Shown piece by piece: positions 33,680-42,162 of a stretch of DNA of 64,000 nt. Numbering within the stretch: position 1 is the stretch's first letter; every line of letters begins with the position of its first letter. Both the position numbers and the translations under genes were made by a program. The notes beneath the pieces were generated by a model, which saw only the letters and a list, made by a program, of their open reading frames with translations, did no database searches and had not been told where the DNA came from. The stretch is from Acidovorax kalamii (GTDB lineage Bacteria; Pseudomonadota; Gammaproteobacteria; Burkholderiales; Burkholderiaceae_C): contig NZ_NOIG01000010.1 in the NCBI RefSeq assembly GCF_002245625.1, positions 248,001 to 312,000 of the forward strand, in the 5' to 3' direction.

Positions 33680-34990
33680 ATGACAGACCCCCTCGATTCG
33701 GCGGACATTGACACCGCCGACAGCCCTCATTACCTGCGCGCGCTGACCGACATGGCCGACCGCCGCACGGTGGTCGCGGACGCTGCCATCTACACCGACA
33801 ACGGCATCAAACTGGTGGAGAAGGGCGCCCGCATCGACAGTCGCCTGTATGACCGCCTGGTGCAGCACAAGCTGCGCGAGCCCATCGACCGCCACCTGTC
33901 CATAGAAAACCCTGTGGACGTGCCCGCCCTGCTGGCAGCCGGGCAGGCGCTCATTGCAGAGGAGGCCTTGCCCAACATGCTGGCCGAGGCGCTGGGCCCC
34001 TCGGCGGCCCGCCTGCTGGCGCCGCTGCGCTCCTTGCCCCTGCCAGCGCCCATGGCCTGCAAGCTCACGGTCATGCGCGACCAGCGCCCCGAGTTGTTCG
34101 AGCACAGCCTGCAGATGATGACCGTGGCCATGTTCCTGGGCATCAAGAGCGGTCTGGCAGAGCGCGACTGCGGCACCCTGGCGGCTGCGGCCTTGTTGCA
34201 CGACCTGGGCGTGCTGCACATGGACCCGGCCTGGAGCGACCCCGACCACAAGGTGGTGGGTGTGCAGCGCAAGCACCTGGTGGCGCACCCCATCACAGCC
34301 ATGCTGATGATCCGCGACACCAAGGTGTACGCCCGTGCCGCCGAGGTGGCGGTGCTGGAGCACCACGAGCGCATGGATGGCAGCGGCTACCCGCGTGGCC
34401 TCGCCGGTGCCGACATCACGCCCATGGGGCGCATCCTGTTGCTGGCCGAGGTGGTGACAGCGTTCTACGAAAAATACGAAGACATGCCCGCGCAGCGGCT
34501 GTCGCTGGTACTGCGGCTCAACCACCGCAAATTCCCTTCCGCGCTCGTGGCCCACATCCTGCCGCTGCTGCAGGAAGAGGTGGCACGCGAATCGGCCCTG
34601 ATGCCGCTGGGCAATGATGCTCCGCGCCAGATTGACCTGCTGGCAGAAGCCTTCACTTATTGGGACCAGCTCAAGGCCGCCTTGCCCCCAGGGGCTGCCA
34701 AGGTCCCTGCAGACAGCGCCTTTGCATTCACCGACTCCCGCTTGCTGGCCTTGCAGAAAGCCTTGATCGAAGCGGGTTCCCACCCCCGGCACCAGGGCGA
34801 ATTGCTGGCGCAGTTGCAGGGCGATGCCATCGGCATGGCCGAAGTGGCCCTGGTGGGGCGGGAGGCGCTCTGGCAACTGCAAAGCATTCTGAACGCCAGC
34901 CACCGCCGCTGGCCTCAGCTGTCGGACCGCACCACGCCCATGGATGCGGCCGTGGCCGACTGGTGCGATTGGGCGCTTCGGCGGCTCTGA
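33680..34990 (+). CDS. HD-GYP domain protein, probable c-di-GMP phosphodiesterase
   Basis: A 436-residue cytoplasmic protein. The HD part is LLHDLGVLHMDPAWS (about residues 172-186). The GYP signature is complete: LEHHERMDGSGYPRGLAGAD (about 226-245), which matches HHExxDGxGYPxGL of active cyclic-di-GMP hydrolases. The 110-residue N-terminus has no recognised domain, and a helical C-terminal region of about 130 residues follows the HD-GYP core. There are no membrane segments. The ATG at 33680 is chosen by the frame and the spacing to the upstream promoter. The FNR-type box suggests control by oxygen. Confidence 0.88.
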   Translation: MTDPLDSADIDTADSPHYLRALTDMADRRTVVADAAIYTDNGIKLVEKGARIDSRLYDRLVQHKLREPIDRHLSIENPVDVPALLAAGQALIAEEALPNMLAEALGPSAARLLAPLRSLPLPAPMACKLTVMRDQRPELFEHSLQMMTVAMFLGIKSGLAERDCGTLAAAALLHDLGVLHMDPAWSDPDHKVVGVQRKHLVAHPITAMLMIRDTKVYARAAEVAVLEHHERMDGSGYPRGLAGADITPMGRILLLAEVVTAFYEKYEDMPAQRLSLVLRLNHRKFPSALVAHILPLLQEEVARESALMPLGNDAPRQIDLLAEAFTYWDQLKAALPPGAAKVPADSAFAFTDSRLLALQKALIEAGSHPRHQGELLAQLQGDAIGMAEVALVGREALWQLQSILNASHRRWPQLSDRTTPMDAAVADWCDWALRRL

Positions 34991-35193
34991 TACGCCCCAA
35001 GGCGCGTGCAGAGGGCTCCCGGGTGATCCCCTGCCGCGCAGGCTGAATCGTTTCTCCGTCGCCACGGAGTCAACCGGTTGGCTTGACCGTGGCAGGCAGC
35101 CCTCAGGTCTCCTTGGCCTTGCCCGTCAGCACCCGCAGGCCCGAGCCCCTTCGATGCTGTGGCCTTCCTCGCCTGGCTCGTCACGCTTCAAAA

Positions 35194-35213
35194 TACTGGT
35201 TATATTTACAGTA
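35194..35213 (+). promoter_or_regulatory. LexA (SOS) box before imuA
   Basis: TACTGGTTATATTTACAGTA fits CTG-N10-CAG with the flanking TA...TA of the LexA consensus (CTG at 35196-35198, CAG at 35209-35211). It lies 29 bp upstream of the imuA start. The 250-bp gap from 34991 to 35242 holds no gene. Confidence 0.88.
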
Positions 35214-35242
35214 TTCCTGTTCTTTGAAGCTTTGCCCCCGCC

Positions 35243-36112
35243 ATGCCCGCGCCCAGCCTGTCCTTGCGGATTGCGCCCGATCTGCCCTCTGCCGTGCCCG
35301 GTGTCTGGCATGCCGATGCCCTGGGTGCGGGCCCGCAGGCGACCCAGCCCACGGGGCATGCGTTGCTGGACGCCCAACTGCCCGGCGGGGGCTGGCCGGT
35401 GGGGGCGTTGTGCGAGGTGCTGCAGCCTCTGGCGGGCCTGCATGAATGGCAACTGGTATTGCCCGCGCTGGCGCAGGCCACGGCCCGCCGCGCAGGGGCC
35501 GTGGTGGCGGTGGCGCCCCCTTGCGAGCCCTTTGGCCCGGCACTGAAAGCGCAGGGGCTGCCGCCCGAGCGGCTGTGTGTGGTGCGGGCCGACAGCGCCC
35601 GTGCGGCATTCTGGGCGGCCGAGCAGGCGCTGCGGTGCGGCGATGTGCTGGCCGTCATGGCTTGGCTGCCGCAGGCACCCGCTGCAGCTCTGCGCAGGCT
35701 GCAGCTGGCGGCAGCGCAGCAACAGCAACTGCTGTGGGTGTTTCGCCCGATCAGCGCCGCGCCACAGGCATCGCCAGCCCTGCTGCGGCTTCAGGTGCAG
35801 GGGTGGTGGCTGTCTGCCGATACATCCGCGCCTGCCGCGCCCGGTATGCAGGTGCAGATCCTCAAGCGCCGGGGGCCGCCCCTGGTGCAGGCGCTGGACC
35901 TGCCGGGCTGCCACCCCCGGCTGGCGCAGGCCCTGGCGGCGCAGGCCGAGCGCCGCCATGCCGCACAGGTGGTGGCCCGCGCCATGGTGGCGCGCTACAA
36001 CGCAGCGGCCCCGGGGGGGCAGGCGGCGCCCATGCGCCCGGAGCCTGCGATGGTTGCGCTGCAGGGGAGGGGGCATGCACTGGATCGCATTGCCGCTGCC
36101 ATGGCGGGATGA
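35243..36112 (+). CDS. imuA: translesion synthesis accessory protein ImuA
   Basis: A 289-residue RecA/SulA-like protein of the ImuA family, an SOS-induced partner of ImuB and DnaE2 in damage-induced mutagenesis. It has the recurring ImuA stretches TGHALLDAQLPGGGWPVGAL (about residues 37-56), GDVLAVMAWLPQA (about 135) and GMQVQILKRRGPPL (about 200). The Walker A site of RecA is not preserved, which is normal for the family. It is the first gene of the SOS-controlled imuA-imuB-dnaE2 cassette, 29 bp after the LexA box. Its 3' end overlaps imuB by 38 nt. Confidence 0.92.
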   Translation: MPAPSLSLRIAPDLPSAVPGVWHADALGAGPQATQPTGHALLDAQLPGGGWPVGALCEVLQPLAGLHEWQLVLPALAQATARRAGAVVAVAPPCEPFGPALKAQGLPPERLCVVRADSARAAFWAAEQALRCGDVLAVMAWLPQAPAAALRRLQLAAAQQQQLLWVFRPISAAPQASPALLRLQVQGWWLSADTSAPAAPGMQVQILKRRGPPLVQALDLPGCHPRLAQALAAQAERRHAAQVVARAMVARYNAAAPGGQAAPMRPEPAMVALQGRGHALDRIAAAMAG

Positions 36113-37592
36113 GCCCGCCACCAGCCCGGCTAGTACCGGGGCGGCGGCTGCGGCTGGCACGATGGCTGCGCCCGCCGCAGGCTGGTGGGCCCTGCGCTTT
36201 ACCCCGCGCGTGGCGCTGATGGATGGCGACACTGTGCTGCTGGAGGTTTCGACCACCGAACGACTCTGGGGCGGGCGTGATGCCTTGCTGACCCTGGTGT
36301 TGCAGGCCTGGGCCGAAGCTGCGGGGGGGCTGGGCACACCGCCACAACCCCCGGGCATGCTGCCCCCCTGGGGCAGCGGCCCCACCGCGCTGGTGGCGCA
36401 AGCCTGGCTGCGCATGGCGCTGGCCGGGCATGCACCACGGGGGCAACAAGAGCCAGCGGTGCACACCCTGCCTTTGCACACCCTGACTGCCTTGCACCCG
36501 CATGTGGACAGCCTGGAGCGCATGGGCTGCCGCACCTGGGGCGCCTTGCGGGCGCTGCCGCGTGCCGGGCTGGCCCGGCGCCTGGGGGCCGGGGTGCTGC
36601 GGGTGCTGGACCAGGCCCTGGGCGAAGCCCCCGAAGCCCATGCCTGGCTGGAGCTGCCCGAGCAGTTTGCGCTGGCCGCCGAATTGCCTGCGCTGGCCAC
36701 CTCGGCCGATGCCCTGCTGTGGAGCGCCCACCGCTGCCTCACGGCCCTGCAGGGCTGGCTGCAGGCGCGCCAGCAGGGGGCGCTGGCGCTGGAGCTGGCC
36801 TGGCGCCACGACCTGCGGCGCATCGACGGGGTGGTGATTGCCCCCACGCAGGCCTTGCAGGTGCGTACCGCCCAGGCCACGCAGGACATGGCGCACCTGC
36901 GGCGTCTGCTGGCTGAAAACCTGGCGCGCACCACCCTGGCCGCACCGGCCAACCAGATCACGCTGCGCCTGCTGGAGTCGGCCCCGCTGCCGCACCGCAG
37001 TGCCAGCCTGCTGCCGCCCGGCGATCATGGTGGCGGTTGCCCTGGCGGTGCCGACAACCCCGCGCCCCCAGGCGAAGCCTTGCACCAGCTGCTGGAGCGC
37101 CTGTCGGCCCGCCTGGGGCCCGAGCAGGTGCAGGCCCCCGTGCTGATGGCCGACCACCGCCCCGAGCACATGCAGCAGTGGCGCCCCGCAGCCGAGGTGC
37201 TGGGCCGCCCGCCCGCCCGGCGCTCTGCCATCGCCAGCGCAGGCGGCGGGGCCGAGGCCACGCTGGATGCCAGCCCCGACGCCTTGCTGCTGCCCCCCTG
37301 GCTGCTGAACCCGCCCCAGCGGCTGGCCGTGCAGGGCAACCGCCCCTGCCACCATGGCCTGCTGCGCCTGCTGGCCGGGCCCCACCGCTTCGAGGCGGGC
37401 TGGTGGTCTGCGGGCGAGGGCGGGGCCGACCCCGCACACCCCGGCACCGGCCTGGCCTTGCGCGACTACTTTGTGGCGCACAACGCGGTGGCGGGCCTGG
37501 TGTGGGTGTTCCGCGAGCGGCTGGCGCCGCTGCCCGATGGTGCGCAAGGGCTGGCGCGGCCTCCTCGCTGGTTTCTCCATGGTGTTTTTTGA
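36075..37592 (+). CDS. imuB: Y-family polymerase-like protein ImuB
   Basis: A 505-residue Y-family DNA polymerase homologue. ImuB proteins lack the catalytic acidic triad and act as a hub that binds the beta clamp, ImuA and DnaE2. The N-terminus MHWIALPLPW is typical. VSTTERLWGGRDALL stands where active Y-family enzymes have catalytic Asp-Glu. A helix-hairpin-helix thumb section (LERMGCRTWGALRALPRAGL, about 147-166) and a little-finger-like C-terminal half follow. The start is the ATG at 36075 inside the imuA 3' end. The N-terminus is very Ala/Pro-rich, and the palm appears shorter than in other ImuB proteins. Confidence 0.9.
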   Translation: MHWIALPLPWRDEPATSPASTGAAAAAGTMAAPAAGWWALRFTPRVALMDGDTVLLEVSTTERLWGGRDALLTLVLQAWAEAAGGLGTPPQPPGMLPPWGSGPTALVAQAWLRMALAGHAPRGQQEPAVHTLPLHTLTALHPHVDSLERMGCRTWGALRALPRAGLARRLGAGVLRVLDQALGEAPEAHAWLELPEQFALAAELPALATSADALLWSAHRCLTALQGWLQARQQGALALELAWRHDLRRIDGVVIAPTQALQVRTAQATQDMAHLRRLLAENLARTTLAAPANQITLRLLESAPLPHRSASLLPPGDHGGGCPGGADNPAPPGEALHQLLERLSARLGPEQVQAPVLMADHRPEHMQQWRPAAEVLGRPPARRSAIASAGGGAEATLDASPDALLLPPWLLNPPQRLAVQGNRPCHHGLLRLLAGPHRFEAGWWSAGEGGADPAHPGTGLALRDYFVAHNAVAGLVWVFRERLAPLPDGAQGLARPPRWFLHGVF

Positions 37593-37751
37593 AGCACCCC
37601 CTGTACGGCTCCCCCCGCTCTCGCAGCGCTGTGTGCTGCGGGCAGGAGGATGCCGCCAGCGCGGCGGGGTGGCCCTTGTGTGGCGGCCTCCATCTGGGGC
37701 ACGGTTTCAGGCCCGGTGGATGGCGTGCAGCGCCATGGAGAAAGAACGGAG

Positions 37752-40700
37752 ATGACTGCATTCTTGCCGGGCTATGCCGAGCTGCACTGCCTGTCCAACT
37801 TCAGCTTTCAGCGCGGGGCATCGCACCCGCACGAGCTGGTCGAGCGCGCCGCCAAGCTGGACTACCAGGCCCTGGCGCTGACCGATGAATGTTCGGTGGC
37901 CGGCGTGGTGCGCGCCTGGAAGGCCGCCCAGCCCACGGGCCTGCACCTCATCGTGGGCAGCGAGTTCCTGTGGGGCGACCTGCGGCTGGTGGCCCTGGCG
38001 CGGGACGCCGTGGGCTGGGGCAACCTGTGCGAGTTCATCTCGGCCGCGCGCAGTGCGGCGCCTAAGGGCCAGTACCACGTGGGCCCGGCCAGCCCCTGGC
38101 ACCTGCTGCAAGGGTGCGAGCTGCTGCTGGCGCCTTGCCGCAAACGCTTTGATGCTATCAATATAATAGCTGTTGGGGAATATCTGTCGCGCGCAAAGGC
38201 CTGTTTTGGCTCTGATTTTGACGGACACATCTGGCTGGCAGTCGAGTTGCACCTCGCCCCCGACGACGGCCTGTGGTTGGCCACGCTGCAGCGTGTGGGC
38301 GCACAGCTGGGCCTGCCGCTGGTGGCGGCGGGCGACGTGCACATGCACGCCCGCTCGCGCAAGCCGCTGCAGGATGTGATCACCGCCGTGCGCCTGGGCT
38401 GCAGCGTGGCCGAGTGCGGGTTTGCGCTGCAGCCCAACGCCGAGCGCCACCTGCGCCAGCGCGTGCGGCTGGCAGGCATCTATCCGCCCGACTTGCTGGC
38501 GGCCACGCTCACGGTGGCCGGGCGCTGCACTTTCCAGCTGGACGAGATCCAATACCAGTACCCGCTGGAGACCGTGCCCCAAGGCATGACCCCCGCCCAG
38601 GCGCTGGCCTGGCTGGTGCAGACCGGCGTGGAGGGCGAGTACCCGCAGGGCGCCCCCCAGCGGGTGCTGGACCAGATCCGCAAAGAGCTGGATCTGATCG
38701 CGCACTGCCAGTACGAGATGTACTTCCTCACCGTGCACGACATCGTGCGCTACGCCCGCAGCAAGAACATCCTGTGCCAGGGGCGCGGCTCCGCCGCCAA
38801 CTCGGTGGTCTGCTACATGCTGGGCATCACGGCCGTGCCGCCCGAAAACACCCATCTGCTGTTCGAACGCTTCATCAGCAAGGAGCGCAAGGAGCCGCCC
38901 GACATCGACGTGGACTTCGAGCACGACCGGCGCGAAGAGGTCATCCAGTACATCTACGACAAATACGGCCGCGACCGCGCCGCCATTGCCGCCGTCGTCA
39001 CCAGCTACCGCACGCGCAGCGCCCTGCGCGATGTGGGCAAGGCCCTGGGCGTGGCGCCCGCGCTGGTCGATGCGTTTGCCAAGGACCACCACTGGTTTGA
39101 CGAGACCTTCGCCGCCGACCGCCTGCAGGAGCTGGCGCAGGCCGTTGGCGCCGCGCTGCACCGGCACACCGCCACGCTGTGGCTGGAGCTGGCGGCCGAC
39201 CTCCAGGGTTTTCCACGCCACTTGAGCCAGCATGTGGGCGGCTTCGTGCTCACCCAGGGCAAGCTCACGCGGCTGGTGCCGGTCGAGCCCGCCAGCATGG
39301 ACAAACGCTCCGTCATCCAGTGGGACAAGGACGACCTTGACGACATGGGCCTGCTCAAGGTCGATGTGCTGGCTCTGGGCATGCTCAGCGCGCTGCGCCG
39401 CTGCCTGCAACTGCGTGCCGTGCTGCGCGGCGAGCACTGGGGCCTCAAGGACATCCCGCGCGAAGACCCCGCCACCTACGACATGATCTGCGCCGCCGAC
39501 ACCGTGGGCGTGTTCCAGATCGAAAGCCGCGCCCAGATGAGCATGCTGCCGCGCCTGCGCCCGCGCGAGTTTTATGACCTGGTGGTCGAGGTCGCCATCG
39601 TGCGGCCCGGGCCCATCCAGGGCGGCATGGTGCACCCCTACCTCAAGGCGCGCGAGCGCAGGCGGCAGGGCCTGCCGCTGGAGCTGGAAAAGCCCGAACT
39701 GGAAGATGCCCTCCAGCGCACGCTGGGCGTGCCCATCTTCCAGGAGCAGGTCATGCAGATCGCCATGATCGCAGCCGGATTCACCCCCGGCATGGCCGAC
39801 GACCTGCGCCGGTCCATGGCCGCCTGGAAGCGCAAAGGCGGCGTGCACCGCTTCGAAAAACCCCTGCTGGACGGCATGCTGGCAAAGGGCTACCGCCCTG
39901 AATTTGCCCAAGCCATCTTCCAGCAGATGCTGGGCTTTGGCGAATACGGCTTTCCCGAAAGCCACGCCCACAGCTTTGCCTTGCTGGCCTACGCCAGCAG
40001 CTGGCTCAAGTGCCACGAGCCCGCGTGTTTTCTGACCGCGCTGCTCAACTCACTGCCCATGGGCTTCTACACCGCGTCCCAACTGGTGCAGGACGCGCGC
40101 CGCCACGGCGTGCGCGTGCTGCCCATCGACGTGAGCCACAGCGACCACGACTGCACGCTGGAAAGCCCCGCCGAACACCTGCTGCCTGCCAAGGGCCTGC
40201 CCCGGCCGCAGCAGCCGCAGCCCGCTGTGCGACTGGGCCTGTGCCTGGTCGGCAGCCTGGGCAAGAGTGCGGCAGACCGCCTGGTGCTGGCCCGCGCCAC
40301 ATCGCCCTTCAGCACCACCGAAGACCTGGCCCTGCGTGCCCAGCTGAGCCAGCAGGATGTGCAGGCCCTGGCCGCCGCCGACGCACTGGCCAGCCTCTCA
40401 GGCCACCGGCGCCAGCAGATGTGGGACGCCGCCGCCCAGCACAGCGCCCCGGCCCTGCTGCGCGACGTGCCCGTGCTCGAAGCACCGCTGGCGCTGCCAG
40501 CCGCCCCCGAGGGCGAAGAAATCCTGTTCGACTACGCCGCCACCGGCCTCACCCTGCGCCGCCACCCCCTGGCCCTGCTGCGCCCGCGCCTGGCCCGCTG
40601 GCGCCTGCAGACCGCGCTTCAGCTGGTGGCCACCCCCCACGGCCGCCAGGTGCGCGCCTGCGGCATCGTCACCGTGCGCCAGCGCCCCGGCACCGCCAAG

Positions 40701-40982
40701 GGCACGATGTTCGTCACCCTCGAAGACGAAACCGGCCCCGTCAACGTCATCGTCTGGCCTGACATGGTGGACCGCTGGCGCAACGCGCTGCTCAGATCCC
40801 AGCTGTTGGCCGTGGAAGGCCTGTGGCAGTGCAGCCTGCCCGAGGGGGGCCACGCGCATGCCACCGCCTCAGGCCAGGCACCCGCTGTGGTGCGCCACCT
40901 CGTGGCCCAGCGCTTCAAGGACCTGACCCCGCTGCTCGGCCGCATGGCGCAGGTGCTGCAGGGCAGCCGGGATTTTCATTGA
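37752..40982 (+). CDS. dnaE2: error-prone DNA polymerase DnaE2/ImuC
   Basis: A 1076-residue C-family polymerase, the catalytic subunit of the SOS mutasome. It has an N-terminal PHP domain (YAELHCLSNFSFQRGASHPH, about residues 7-26), the polymerase catalytic motif PDIDVDFEHDRREEV (about 383-397), FQIESRAQMSMLP (about 587) and a C-terminal OB fold (VRACGIVTVRQRPGTAKGT, about 967-985). The ATG at 37752 has CGGAG upstream. A 159-bp GC-rich gap separates it from imuB. Residues about 131-142 (KRFDAINIIAVG) are coded by an AT-rich patch that resembles the dispersed repeat, in a poorly conserved loop of the PHP region. Confidence 0.94.
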   Translation: MTAFLPGYAELHCLSNFSFQRGASHPHELVERAAKLDYQALALTDECSVAGVVRAWKAAQPTGLHLIVGSEFLWGDLRLVALARDAVGWGNLCEFISAARSAAPKGQYHVGPASPWHLLQGCELLLAPCRKRFDAINIIAVGEYLSRAKACFGSDFDGHIWLAVELHLAPDDGLWLATLQRVGAQLGLPLVAAGDVHMHARSRKPLQDVITAVRLGCSVAECGFALQPNAERHLRQRVRLAGIYPPDLLAATLTVAGRCTFQLDEIQYQYPLETVPQGMTPAQALAWLVQTGVEGEYPQGAPQRVLDQIRKELDLIAHCQYEMYFLTVHDIVRYARSKNILCQGRGSAANSVVCYMLGITAVPPENTHLLFERFISKERKEPPDIDVDFEHDRREEVIQYIYDKYGRDRAAIAAVVTSYRTRSALRDVGKALGVAPALVDAFAKDHHWFDETFAADRLQELAQAVGAALHRHTATLWLELAADLQGFPRHLSQHVGGFVLTQGKLTRLVPVEPASMDKRSVIQWDKDDLDDMGLLKVDVLALGMLSALRRCLQLRAVLRGEHWGLKDIPREDPATYDMICAADTVGVFQIESRAQMSMLPRLRPREFYDLVVEVAIVRPGPIQGGMVHPYLKARERRRQGLPLELEKPELEDALQRTLGVPIFQEQVMQIAMIAAGFTPGMADDLRRSMAAWKRKGGVHRFEKPLLDGMLAKGYRPEFAQAIFQQMLGFGEYGFPESHAHSFALLAYASSWLKCHEPACFLTALLNSLPMGFYTASQLVQDARRHGVRVLPIDVSHSDHDCTLESPAEHLLPAKGLPRPQQPQPAVRLGLCLVGSLGKSAADRLVLARATSPFSTTEDLALRAQLSQQDVQALAAADALASLSGHRRQQMWDAAAQHSAPALLRDVPVLEAPLALPAAPEGEEILFDYAATGLTLRRHPLALLRPRLARWRLQTALQLVATPHGRQVRACGIVTVRQRPGTAKGTMFVTLEDETGPVNVIVWPDMVDRWRNALLRSQLLAVEGLWQCSLPEGGHAHATASGQAPAVVRHLVAQRFKDLTPLLGRMAQVLQGSRDFH
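38143..38174 (-). repeat. partial dispersed repeat inside dnaE2
   Basis: Read on the minus strand this is AACAGCTATTATATTGATAG (38174-38155) followed by CATCAAAGCG. It parallels the right half of the intergenic copy at 48831-48852 (AGCAGCTATTAAAGAAATAG). The patch is far more AT-rich than the rest of dnaE2 and uses codons that are rare here (ATA, AAT). It keeps the frame. Confidence 0.45.
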
Positions 40983-41055
40983 GGCAGTGCCCCGGTGGCG
41001 AATGAGGAGCCCTCTACGTATCGATGTAGCCAGCGCACCCTAAAATCCCCGCCCC

Positions 41056-41973
41056 ATGCACAACCCCCACCACCCCCATGTCCTGCCCGTGCGCGACGGC
41101 GTCAGCCCCAGCTGCGTGGTGCTGCCCACACATTGGCAGGGCAGCATGCTGGACTTTCTGGCCCAGCGGCTGCCGGTGGTGGCCCGCGATGAATGGCGCC
41201 AGCGCATGCTTGCAGGCGAGGTGGTGGATGAGCGCGGCCAGCCGGTGGTGCCCGAGCGGCCGTTTGAGGGCGGGCTGCGCCTGTACTACTACCGCAGCCT
41301 GCCTGCTGAGCCCGTGTTGCCTTTCAGCGAGGTGGTGCTGTACCAGGACGAGCATCTGGTGGTGGCCGACAAGCCGCACTTCATGCCCGTGACGCCCTCG
41401 GGCCGGTATTTGCACAACACGCTGCTGGTGCGGCTCAAGCGCCAGCTGGGCCTGCCCGAGCTGTCGCCGCTGCACCGCATCGACCGCGACACTGCCGGGC
41501 TGGTGATGTTGTCGGTGCAGAAGCGCACGCGCGGTGCCTACCAGGCCTTGTTCCGCGACCGGCAGATCACCAAGCACTACGACGCGATCGCGCCCTGGCG
41601 TGCGGATGTGGTCTTCCCGCGGGAGCATGTCAGCCGTCTGGAGGAAAGCCCGCAGTTCTTTCGCATGCAGGAGGTGCCCGGTGAGCCCAACAGCCATACC
41701 CACATGCAGGTGCTGGAGGCGGCAGGCAGCTGGGCGCGCTACCGTTTGTCGCCCATCACCGGCAAGCGGCACCAGTTGCGCGTGCACATGGCGGCGCTGG
41801 GGCTGCCGCTGCGCAATGACCCGTTCTACCCGGTGGTGAACGACCCGCCCGAGGGCGACTACTCGAAGCCCCTGCAATTGCTGGCGCGGTCGCTGGCGTT
41901 TGTGGACCCGGTTACCGGGGCGCAGCGGGTGTTTGAGAGCCGGCAGTCGCTGCACCTGCCCGTGGGCGGATAG
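41056..41973 (+). CDS. pseudouridine synthase, RluA family
   Basis: A 305-residue RNA pseudouridine synthase. The catalytic motif LHRIDRDTAGLVMLSVQKR (about residues 142-160) contains the essential Asp. VLYQDEHLVVADKPHFMPV (about 95-113) and TGKRHQLRVHMAALGLPL (about 235-252) are the other two conserved blocks of RluA/RluC/RluD enzymes. No S4 domain is visible, but the N-terminal 90 residues include HWQGSMLDFLAQRLP. A TAAAAT -10-like hexamer lies at 41041-41046, only 10 bp before the ATG, so the mRNA may have almost no 5' leader. The target rRNA or tRNA site cannot be told. Confidence 0.9.
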   Translation: MHNPHHPHVLPVRDGVSPSCVVLPTHWQGSMLDFLAQRLPVVARDEWRQRMLAGEVVDERGQPVVPERPFEGGLRLYYYRSLPAEPVLPFSEVVLYQDEHLVVADKPHFMPVTPSGRYLHNTLLVRLKRQLGLPELSPLHRIDRDTAGLVMLSVQKRTRGAYQALFRDRQITKHYDAIAPWRADVVFPREHVSRLEESPQFFRMQEVPGEPNSHTHMQVLEAAGSWARYRLSPITGKRHQLRVHMAALGLPLRNDPFYPVVNDPPEGDYSKPLQLLARSLAFVDPVTGAQRVFESRQSLHLPVGG

Positions 41974-42162
41974 GGGTTCGATTAATGCACCCAGGGGCTG
42001 GCGGGGCGTAGCTGTGCCTGCAGGTCCTTGCTGTTGAATGCAAGGGTTTTCCCTTGGTGTGAACGGGCCATTGGTGGCTGCGCTGTTTGGCGTTCGTCCG
42101 CAGATCGGGTACTTTGTCTGTCGTATATGCACGCCTTTGCATAAATTACAGAAAAGCACCAG

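Noticed and set aside
33394..33714. Minus-strand frame of 106 codons in the gap before the HD-GYP gene
   Set aside because: It overlaps the HD-GYP start and the FNR-type box, lacks a ribosome binding site and resembles no family.
37707..40016. Long minus-strand open frame opposite dnaE2 (about 770 codons)
   Set aside because: It is a shadow of dnaE2 caused by GC-rich third positions, with no recognisable domain.
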